Shown piece by piece: positions 5,692-13,300 of a stretch of 14,787 nt of DNA (position 1 is the stretch's first letter; every line of letters starts with the position of its first letter). The notes below the pieces were generated by a model. That model did no database searches. It was not told the origin of the DNA and was given only the letters and a program-made list of their open reading frames with translations. The translations under genes and the position numbers were made by a program. Source of the stretch: Anaerolineales bacterium UBA4823. GTDB taxonomy: Bacteria > Chloroflexota > Anaerolineae > Anaerolineales > UBA4823. The stretch lies in NCBI GenBank assembly GCA_002402275.1, contig DHFN01000153.1, positions 1,487 to 16,273 of the forward strand, in the 5' to 3' direction.

Positions 5692-6108
5692 ATGAACGAG
5701 CCAAAAATTAGAGTGCTTATTGCCAAACCTGGTTTAGATGGTCATGATCGCGGCGCGAAAGTGGTTGCTCGGGCATTACGGGATGCCGGGATGGAGGTAA
5801 TTTATACCGGTCTGCGCCAAACTCCCGAAATGATCGCCGATGCTGCCTTACAAGAAGATGTAGATGTAGTTGGATTATCCATCCTCTCCGGCGCCCACAT
5901 GACCCTTATTCCCCGAGTGCTGGAGTTAATCCGGGCTAACCAGCAAGAGCATGTTAAAGTCTTTGTTGGCGGAATTATCCCTAACGAGGATATCCCAGCA
6001 CTTCTTCAATTAGGGGTGGTAAAGGTCTATGGGCCTGGCACAGTTACAGATGAAATTATTCGAGATATTCGAGCTCAATTGTCTAGCTCTGAATTTTCTG
6101 AAAAGTAA
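5692..6108 (+). CDS. Cobalamin-binding subunit of an acyl-CoA mutase (methylmalonyl-CoA mutase type)
   Basis: A 138-residue free-standing B12-binding domain, equivalent to the C-terminal domain of methylmalonyl-CoA mutase. It opens with KIRVLIAKPGLDGHDRGAKV, containing the D16-x-H18-x-x-G21 motif whose His replaces dimethylbenzimidazole as the lower cobalt ligand. GLSILSGAHM (the SxL block) and VFVGGIIP (the GG block) complete the nucleotide-tail pocket. The catalytic TIM-barrel subunit would be a separate polypeptide and is not in this window. The start agrees with the family N-terminus, though no ribosome site is visible. Its stop overlaps the MeaB start by one base (TAATG), fitting assembly of cofactor, mutase and chaperone. 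Related mutases (isobutyryl-, ethylmalonyl-CoA) share the domain, so the exact substrate is uncertain. Confidence 0.93.
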   Translation: MNEPKIRVLIAKPGLDGHDRGAKVVARALRDAGMEVIYTGLRQTPEMIADAALQEDVDVVGLSILSGAHMTLIPRVLELIRANQQEHVKVFVGGIIPNEDIPALLQLGVVKVYGPGTVTDEIIRDIRAQLSSSEFSEK

Positions 6109-7139
6109 TGAGGTTGAAGGAAAAATTGGTATTGGGTTCATTGGTTGGATCGGTACGCGATGGGAATCGTCTAGCGTTAGCGCGTTTGCTCTCCCAAGTA
6201 GAGAATAATACCCCAGAAGGTAAGGAATGCTTGAATGCATTATTTCCTTATACCGGCAAGGCTCATTTGATTGGAATTACTGGAGCCCCTGGTAGTGGTA
6301 AATCTACTCTGCTCAATCAATTGGCGTATACTTTCCGCCATCCTCCCGAGGGAGAACAAGCCAGGCGGGTGGCTATAGTCGCGGTTGACCCAACCAGCCC
6401 TTTCAGCGGAGGAGCGATTTTAGGCGATCGGGTGCGCATGCGTGAACTTGCTGGTGATCCGGATGTATTTATACGATCTATGGCAGCGCGTGGTTCCTTA
6501 GGAGGACTAGCTTCCAGGACTGCGGAAGTTGTACAGGTTTTCGATGCAGCTGGTTTTGAAATCATCTTTATTGAAACAGTCGGTGCTGGGCAAAATGAAG
6601 TGGATATTGCTCGATTAGCCCATACGACGATTGTGGTCGAAACCCCTGGTACAGGAGATGAGATCCAAGCGATCAAAGCTGGTATCCTTGAAATTGCGGA
6701 TATATTGGTCATCAACAAAGCTGATTCACCCCTGGTGGATAACTCCGAGTTTGCTCTGCGCTCCATGCTGGATATGGCTCCCATAGGGACTGATTATTAC
6801 CATTCGATGGAGATGAGAAACAATCCGGGATTAAATTCACCAAAAGATTGGCAGATCCCGATTCTTCGCACGGTAGCTACAGAACGGCAGGGAATTGATG
6901 CTCTTTATCAGACGATCCAAAGCCATGCAGAATTCCTTCAAGAGAGCCAGGAATGGATAGAACGAGAACGCGTGAATTTGCAAACCATTCTGGATAACCT
7001 GATCCAGAATTCTCTTATTGACCAATGGCGAAAATCAATATCAAATGATGTTTATCAAACCGTTCTCGAATCATTAATTTCCCGCCAAACATCTCCTTAT
7101 CAAGCTTTACAGATCCTTATGAAAGGAGTTTTACCATGA
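6108..7139 (+). CDS. meaB: MeaB/ArgK-type G3E GTPase, mutase chaperone
   Basis: A 343-residue P-loop GTPase of the G3E family that gates loading and repair of adenosylcobalamin in acyl-CoA mutases. Motifs: Walker A GAPGSGKST (59-67), AVDPTSPFSGGAILGDRVRM (92-111, base-on/switch region), ARGSLGGLA (127-135), G3 ETVGAGQNE (156-164) and G4 NKAD (203-206). The C-terminal helical part (about 290-343, ending SPYQALQILMKGVLP) corresponds to the dimerisation arm. Length is normal for the family. The start ATG overlaps the stop of the B12-binding gene, with only a weak ribosome site, suggesting translational coupling. Its stop overlaps the GNAT start by four bases (ATGA). Older annotation calls such proteins ArgK/LAO transport kinase; the B12 neighbour makes the mutase-chaperone role far more likely. 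Confidence 0.95.
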   Translation: MRLKEKLVLGSLVGSVRDGNRLALARLLSQVENNTPEGKECLNALFPYTGKAHLIGITGAPGSGKSTLLNQLAYTFRHPPEGEQARRVAIVAVDPTSPFSGGAILGDRVRMRELAGDPDVFIRSMAARGSLGGLASRTAEVVQVFDAAGFEIIFIETVGAGQNEVDIARLAHTTIVVETPGTGDEIQAIKAGILEIADILVINKADSPLVDNSEFALRSMLDMAPIGTDYYHSMEMRNNPGLNSPKDWQIPILRTVATERQGIDALYQTIQSHAEFLQESQEWIERERVNLQTILDNLIQNSLIDQWRKSISNDVYQTVLESLISRQTSPYQALQILMKGVLP

Positions 7140-7696
7140 TCTCTGGAAACAGGATAAGATTGCGGGCCATTGAACGAGAGGATTTAGCTCTCTTTGTCAC
7201 TTGGTTAAATGATCCACAGGTTTTGGAAGGATTATCTCTCTATTTTCCCTTATCTAATCATGTGGAAGAACGCTGGTTTGAGAACATGATGCAAAAGCCG
7301 GCTGAGGAACATCCACTAATGATCGAGGTAAAAGAGGATAATAACTGGGTTTCGATTGGCGATATTGGGTTGATGAATCTTGATTGGAGAAACCGCTCAG
7401 CAGAACTAGGGATTCAGATTGGGGATAAAAACTATTGGGATCATGGCTATGGTAGCGAAGCGATCAAATTGTTTTTAAGACATAGTTTTGAGACATTAAA
7501 CCTTAATCGGGTTACTCTAAGAGTATTTGAGACCAATCTCCGGGCCCGACATGTTTACCAGAAAATTGGCTTTGTTCAAGAAGGCGTCCTGCGGAAGGCT
7601 TTTTATCAACAAGGCAGATATATAGACGAGATAGTTATGTCCGTATTAAAATCAGAATGGGATCACGCCAATGAGGAATCAGGAATAATTCCTTAA
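7136..7696 (+). CDS. GNAT-family N-acetyltransferase (RimJ/RimL-like)
   Basis: A 186-residue acetyl-CoA-dependent acyltransferase. The RIRLRAIEREDLALFVTWLNDP opening (6-27) is typical of the RimJ/RimL-like Acetyltransf_3 branch; the acetyl-CoA pyrophosphate loop is WDHGYGSEA (101-109), and NLRARHVYQKIGF (134-146) is the C-terminal motif with the conserved Asn and Tyr. AAAGGAG eight bases upstream of the ATG gives a good ribosome site, and the ATGA overlap with meaB puts it in the same operon. The acceptor could be a protein N-terminus, a polyamine or a small molecule; nothing in the sequence decides. A link to the mutase pathway is only positional. Confidence 0.88.
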   Translation: MISGNRIRLRAIEREDLALFVTWLNDPQVLEGLSLYFPLSNHVEERWFENMMQKPAEEHPLMIEVKEDNNWVSIGDIGLMNLDWRNRSAELGIQIGDKNYWDHGYGSEAIKLFLRHSFETLNLNRVTLRVFETNLRARHVYQKIGFVQEGVLRKAFYQQGRYIDEIVMSVLKSEWDHANEESGIIP

Positions 7697-7780
7697 AATT
7701 AAGTACCCTCAAATAATTTATCGGTATTAGCATTAGGAAAGACAAAAACTAAATAAAAAATAGAAAAACTTATGAATTCA

Positions 7781-7796
7781 TGCTATATTAATAATG
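7781..7796 (+). promoter_or_regulatory. Extended -10 promoter upstream of prs
   Basis: TGCTATATT (7781-7789) is an extended -10 box (TG-n-TATATT); the -35 region has no good match. Predicted start near 7796, just before the GAGGAG ribosome site (7801-7806) and the ATG at 7815. Confidence 0.5.
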
Positions 7797-7814
7797 AATT
7801 GAGGAGAAGAAGAA

Positions 7815-8807
7815 ATGCAGCATGTTTATACTCACCATGATATGAACCTTTATGGAGAGGTTAAATTGTTTTCCGGGACAGCCAGTCCCGATTTGGCGGC
7901 AGATATTTCGAACTACCTAGGAATCCCGCTTTGTGGGAGAGATATCATCCATTTCCCCAATGATAATTTATTTGTCAGGCTTCATAAAAGTGTCCGCGGT
8001 CAGGATGTCTATGTGGTCCAGACCACTGCGGCACCCGTCCATCAAAATTTGATGGAATTATTAATCATGCTTCAAACGATGCGCTTGGATTCTGCTGGCA
8101 GAGTGACAGCTGTCATTCCTTATTTATGTTATTCCCGTTCTGATAAAAAAGATAAACCGCGCGTACCCATTACTGCCCGATTAGTTTGTGACATGATTGA
8201 AATTGCTGGAGCAGACCGGTATATCACCTTGGATTTACATGCCGGGCAAATTCAAGGATTTTTCTCTATTCCAGGAGATGTCCTCTCGGCTTTCCACATT
8301 CTAAGCGCTTACATTCAACGGAAACAATCTAGATTAAAAGATCCAATCGTGGTGGCAGCCGACCTTGGTTTTGCTAAAAAGGGGCGTAACTTTGCAGCCA
8401 CACTCAATGTTCCGATCGCATTTATTGAGAAAAGGCGCAGCGGAGGAAATGATACTCCCGAAGCATTGACATTAATCGGGGATGTCCAAGGCAGAGATGT
8501 GATTGTGGTCGATGATGAAATTGACACAGGGAGTTCAGTTGCTCAGGCAGTGAATCTGGTCAAATCAAAGGGTGCCCAAGATATATATCTAATTTGTGTT
8601 CACCCAATTTTATCCCAAAATGCCGCCGAAACGATTGCCCATTTACCTCTGGTTGAATTTATCACTACGGACACAGTGCCATTGACGAAGCAAAAATATC
8701 GTTTCTTAAAGGATAAAGTGACGATTTTATCGGTAGCGCCTTTAATAGGAGAAGTTATCCGCCGAGCGAATCAAGGACGCAGTGTGGGTGAAATGTTCGA
8801 TGAATGA
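7815..8807 (+). CDS. prs: Ribose-phosphate pyrophosphokinase (PRPP synthetase)
   Basis: Makes PRPP from ribose 5-phosphate and ATP for purine, pyrimidine, His, Trp and NAD synthesis; cytoplasmic. 330 residues, slightly longer than the usual 310-320. Family blocks: LFSGTASPDLAADIS (18-32), VRGQDVYVVQTTAAPVHQNLMELLIM (60-85), YSRSDKKDKPRVPITARLV (106-124, ATP/flexible region; commonly YARQDRKDRPREPI), DLHAGQIQGFF (140-150), and the PRPP loop VVDDEIDTGSS (231-241; commonly VDDMIDTGGT). The loop variants and SGTASPD in place of SGxxNxxLA mark a divergent branch, but the catalytic acids and His142 are kept. GAGGAG eight bases upstream supports the ATG. Only three bases separate it from the Fpg gene, so the two are likely cotranscribed. 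Confidence 0.93.
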   Translation: MQHVYTHHDMNLYGEVKLFSGTASPDLAADISNYLGIPLCGRDIIHFPNDNLFVRLHKSVRGQDVYVVQTTAAPVHQNLMELLIMLQTMRLDSAGRVTAVIPYLCYSRSDKKDKPRVPITARLVCDMIEIAGADRYITLDLHAGQIQGFFSIPGDVLSAFHILSAYIQRKQSRLKDPIVVAADLGFAKKGRNFAATLNVPIAFIEKRRSGGNDTPEALTLIGDVQGRDVIVVDDEIDTGSSVAQAVNLVKSKGAQDIYLICVHPILSQNAAETIAHLPLVEFITTDTVPLTKQKYRFLKDKVTILSVAPLIGEVIRRANQGRSVGEMFDE

Positions 8808-8810
8808 GCA

Positions 8811-9635
8811 ATGCCAGAACTGCCTGAAGTAGAATCGATTGCTAGGCAATTCCGTCAGGGTTTTGCTGAAGTGCCCTCACTGATTGGAATGCACATTCAC
8901 CATGCGCAGGTCAATTGGCAGCGTAGCCTGGTTACACCATCGAAGGATGAATTTTCCAAGCGGATAAACCAACAGGAAATCCTTTCCATCTATCGAAGAG
9001 GGAAATTCTTGGCGTTCCAGTTATCTGAGGATACCTTATTATTCCATTTGCGGATGAGTGGAGATCTGGTCATCCGTCCTGAGTATGATCAGGAGCTCCG
9101 TCATGTTCGTTTAGAGTTGGCATTGGACCAGGGTTACTGGCTTTATTTTGTAGACCCTCGCAAATTTGGCAGAGTTTGGTTAGTCAGCCAACCAGAACAA
9201 GTGTTTGCGCATCTAGGCCCAGAACCTTTTGATCCCTTTCTTACACCAGAGGTGTTTTTTCATTCCTTGCACAAGGTAAAACGGCAGATCAAACCATTAT
9301 TATTGGACCAGTCATTTATGGCTGGTTTAGGGAATATTTACACTGATGAAGCACTCTACCGTGCTGGTATTCATCCTCTAAAGCTCTCGAATCAACTTAC
9401 CTTGGAACAAACAGAGAGGTTATTAAATGCTATCCGCGAGGTGTTGAAAGAAGGCATAGAAGCCAATGGTGCGAGTATTGACTGGGTCTATCGGGGCGGA
9501 GAATTCCAGAATCATTTTCAGGTTTATCAACGGGATGGAGAGATGTGTGCCAGGTGTGGCACAATCATTGCAAGAATCCGGGTTGGACAGCGTAGCACTC
9601 ATTTTTGCCCAAGTTGTCAAAAGTTAAATGAATAG
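8811..9635 (+). CDS. mutM: Formamidopyrimidine-DNA glycosylase (Fpg/MutM)
   Basis: Removes 8-oxoguanine and formamidopyrimidines from DNA and nicks the abasic site. The start MPELPEVE gives the catalytic Pro2 and Glu3 after Met removal. RRGKFLAF (62-69) supplies the conserved Lys, HLRMSGDL (79-86) the loop that fills the base gap, DPRKFG (115-120) the intercalating region, QSFMAGLGNIYTDEALYRAGIHP (167-189) the helix-two-turn-helix, and the C-terminus a zinc finger with C246/C249 and C266/C269 and GQRSTHFC. Length of 274 residues is normal. All catalytic and zinc residues are present, so it should be active. Nei-type enzymes share the fold, but MPELPEVE and the finger pattern favour Fpg. It follows prs with a three-base gap and no strong ribosome site, so coupling is likely. 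Confidence 0.96.
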   Translation: MPELPEVESIARQFRQGFAEVPSLIGMHIHHAQVNWQRSLVTPSKDEFSKRINQQEILSIYRRGKFLAFQLSEDTLLFHLRMSGDLVIRPEYDQELRHVRLELALDQGYWLYFVDPRKFGRVWLVSQPEQVFAHLGPEPFDPFLTPEVFFHSLHKVKRQIKPLLLDQSFMAGLGNIYTDEALYRAGIHPLKLSNQLTLEQTERLLNAIREVLKEGIEANGASIDWVYRGGEFQNHFQVYQRDGEMCARCGTIIARIRVGQRSTHFCPSCQKLNE

Positions 9636-9647
9636 GATAATATTCTT

Positions 9648-10355
9648 ATGATGACCCAAACAAATTTATTGCCCGTTATCCTGCTCGCCGGGATTGGTTT
9701 GATTATGGGTATTTTGGTAGGAATTCTCCTGGCTGCCTTACGTCGCACAAATAACCCGGCTTCACCGAAAGAAGCTTTCCCTAAAGGGCTGAAACAAAGC
9801 CTCAGACTATGGTCAGATGAAAATGGGGATGTTACGGTGATTGAAACTGATAAGGGGAGTTACTATAAAGTAGATGAGTTAAACCAAGAACAAAAAACCA
9901 AGATAGCCAAAATACTTAGCCCGTTAATCAATATCGCCAATAAACCCGTTCCTGAAATCATTTCGCCGCAATTGGAGCCCTCGCCTGCTTATTCTGTTTC
10001 CCAAAGCGAGTCTGTACAGCCCGAAACGCTCGTCTCACCTGTTCCTCCGACTCCTCCGAAACAAAGCCTGGTTGACATGATAGCGAGTGCTTCACGACCT
10101 GCTCAGCGAGTTGCACCCGAACCAACTAAAAGTATCGCTGCCCAGGTGGATGAAATATTGCAAAGCCAGATCCAAGGTACTTCATTGGAAAATCGAGCCA
10201 TTCGTTTAATGGAAATTCCTGGCAAGGGCATGGTAGTCATGATTGGATTAGATCAGTATGCCTCGGTGAGTGAGGTGCCAGATCCGGAAATTCAAGCGGT
10301 GCTGCGGAAAGCGGTCAGCGAATGGGAAGATAGGACTCTTTCGAGTTCGATTTAA
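9648..10355 (+). CDS. Membrane-anchored hypothetical protein
   Basis: A 235-residue protein of unknown function. One N-terminal transmembrane helix (about 8-30, LPVILLAGIGLIMGILVGILL) is followed by Arg-Arg, so the rest should be cytoplasmic. Residues about 45-85 form a small charged module (QSLRLWSDENGDVTVIETDKG), then comes a Pro/Ser-rich linker (about 100-150) and a C-terminal domain (about 160-230) with QVDEILQSQIQGTSLENRAIRL and GKGMVVMIGLDQYASVSEVPD. No catalytic motif is seen. AGGA ten bases upstream supports the first ATG; a second ATG follows at once. It lies 12 bases after mutM, probably in the same operon, and its stop codon overlaps the SecA stop on the other strand. Confidence 0.8.
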   Translation: MMTQTNLLPVILLAGIGLIMGILVGILLAALRRTNNPASPKEAFPKGLKQSLRLWSDENGDVTVIETDKGSYYKVDELNQEQKTKIAKILSPLINIANKPVPEIISPQLEPSPAYSVSQSESVQPETLVSPVPPTPPKQSLVDMIASASRPAQRVAPEPTKSIAAQVDEILQSQIQGTSLENRAIRLMEIPGKGMVVMIGLDQYASVSEVPDPEIQAVLRKAVSEWEDRTLSSSI

Positions 10356-13300
10356 CGGTGGCGTTTCCGTTTTTTCTTAGGTTGTGAGTCGCCTGTCTTA
10401 CTAACCATTTCCTCATTCTCCTCTTCATTCACATTTGCGGGAATCGACTCTGGAATGGGTTCTCCCTTTTCTAATAGTTCTTCTTCTTTTTCCACGGTTT
10501 GTACAACCGTAAAATCGCGGGGGCGGTAGGTGAACATACGCGAAATCACTCCAAGGCGCATATTGGTGACCAATTCCTGGAAAAGTTCTGCAGCCCGAGA
10601 TTTATACTGCACCAACGGATCACGCTGAGCGTAAGCTTCTAATCCGATCGAAACCCGTAAAGCTTCCATTTGAGTTAAGTAATCAACCCATAACTCAGAT
10701 ATGACACCTAGCAACAATTGCCGATAGATGGTTGTCAACGCCTGGCGTCCTAGCTCTTCGATCACCAACTCGCGCCAAGCTTCATCAAGAAGACCAAGGG
10801 GTTGATTTTTGATCTTATCTACTTGGTCACTTTTGAGGATTCGCTCAATTCCAGCTCGGGCAGTTTCGTCGAATTCCATTAATGAATGATCGGACAGTCT
10901 CTTCCACTCATTCCAACCCAACGAGAATTGAATCGTTTTTTGGGCTTGGGTAAGATGTTTGAGGACATCTTGAGCGATTTCTTCGGATGAACGATCTTCC
11001 AAAAAATGAGCTGCCAAATAAATATAGTTTAGACGTTGGGTACGGATTTGGACTCGCTTGTGGGTTCGTTTATCAAATTCAGTGCGAGCACCTTGCATCA
11101 TGAGGAGTAATAGATTAGCTGCCCCATTCTGATCGAGATAGCCGATTGCTTTTTCAAATGTCAGGTTAAGTTCGTGACCAATTAGACTGTCACTGGCTTG
11201 ATCATCGCTGCCCACTAGACGGATTTTGCGTTGTTCAAGGATTTGTTGAACAATCTCAAGAACCCGTTCTTCCAGCTCATCCCAGTCATAATGAATTTCA
11301 CCAATCCGATTACGAAACTCTACTTCATCTTCTACCCTGCGAGTGATTGCTCCTGTCAATCTGAGAATGGATTGATTCCACAAAAAGTTCTGGATCATTT
11401 CCCGAATCGATTCATCCATTGCATCCGGTTGAGTTAAAAGTAAATTTGATTGTTCTGTGGAAAGTTTTAGGGGAATACGAACTGTGCTGGATAATTCCTC
11501 TCCCAATTGTCGAGCAGTGCGTGGTTCACTTTCCTCGTCAGATAGACCATCTATGAAGTTTCCAAGTGCTTCCAGGCGTTCTTCTAAATTTTGTTCATAC
11601 CGTTGGCGAGCTTCCTCGAGCACTATTTTTATAGATTTAATGATATGGGCATCCTCTGCTTCCAGAGCAGCTCGGGCAACTCCTAAAAGCACCGAACTAG
11701 CGTTTTGGGTACTTAACAAATCTTTACCGTCAATGGGAGTTGCTGCTTTGCTCCATATATCCTCCAAGATTAATTTCAATGTATAGGATGGATATAGATG
11801 ACTGTTAACAGAAAGTGGAGGTTGAATCTGTTCCAACCAGGAGAGCAAGCGCCAGGGTCCTTCCTCTTCCTTGAGTGCTTGGGGAACACGGCGCAGCACT
11901 TCGGTCTGCAACATCTCGGTGACGTCCTCACTTAAATCTGCTTTGGTAAAAATGCGATCCCGTTGGGCATAGATGCTGGTGCGCTGTGAGTTAAGCACAT
12001 CGTCATATTCCAGCAAGTGTTTCCGCATATCAAAATTTGCTCCCTCGACTCTGGTTTGAGATTGTTCGATCAAACGCCCGACCAGATTCATCTCCAATGG
12101 CAATGCATCATCCATCTTAAAACGCTGCATGAGTGAATCGGCTTGTTCTCCACCAAATAAACGCAACAGTTCATCTTCCATCGAGAGATAAAAGCGCGAA
12201 GATCCTGGATCTCCTTGCCGGGCTGACCGACCCCGCAGCTGATTGTCAATCCGGCGGGCTTCATGGCGCTCTGACCCAATGACATGCAACCCACCTAATA
12301 GACGTACTTTTTCCATTTCGTCCATATACCGGAGGAAGTCTCGCACTTCTGCTTCATAAATTCCATAGGATTCTGGATCTAATTTCATTATCGCAGTATA
12401 GCGTTCTTGTAAACTCATATCATAAGGGTCGCTATAACCAGATCGGCGAAGAACGCGATTGACAACACTGATTGTTTCCTCTTTTAGCTCTCCCCCTAGT
12501 TTGATATCAACCCCACGCCCAGCCATATTGGTTGCAATGGTTACAGATCCAAATGCACCTGCTCCGGCAATAATCTGGCTTTCTTCAGTATGCTTTCGGG
12601 CATTTAAGACCTGGTGTGAAATCCCTCCCTGTAAAACGCTGATTAAACGTTTTTCGTCGGATTTTTCAAGGAATAGAATGTGTAATAAGCGTTCCAAATT
12701 GGTAGGATCTTCTGGACTAAAGGGGATTTCAAGATCACGGGCAAGTTTACGCATTTGAGTCAGGTCAAGTTGTTCGAGAGGATTGTTCAAGAAGATAAGC
12801 TCGGGAACCTGGCGACCATCTTCTTCACGTTTGTTTTTCTCGAACCAGGTGCGTCGGAGCAGCAGGACTTGCGCTAAGCGTCGTAAAGGCTCAGCCCTCA
12901 ATCGAGAGGAAAGCCGATCTGACATTTCAACTGAGGTAGTGCCCACCAGCAACGGACGACCTAGAACATGGTAATATAAAATTTCTTGCATAATTGCTCG
13001 GATTTTCACTTCTTGGGTGCGATAGACAACATCCGGATAGTCTTTGCGCTTCCAGTAAACGGGTTTCTTCTCTGGATCGTCTTTAGCAGCGTAATAATTA
13101 AATTTATAGCCTTGATCGTCCTTAGCTTCTAATTCGATCAATCCTGACTCGGGCTGCATAGCATAATATTCCAAATTGGTAGGAATGGCTAATACACCTA
13201 GTTTGTAGATTTTGTCAAACTCCTCTGCTTCAGTGACTGCCGTACCGCTCATGCCGGCTAGTTTTTCATACATGCGGAAATAATTCTGAATGGTAATGGT

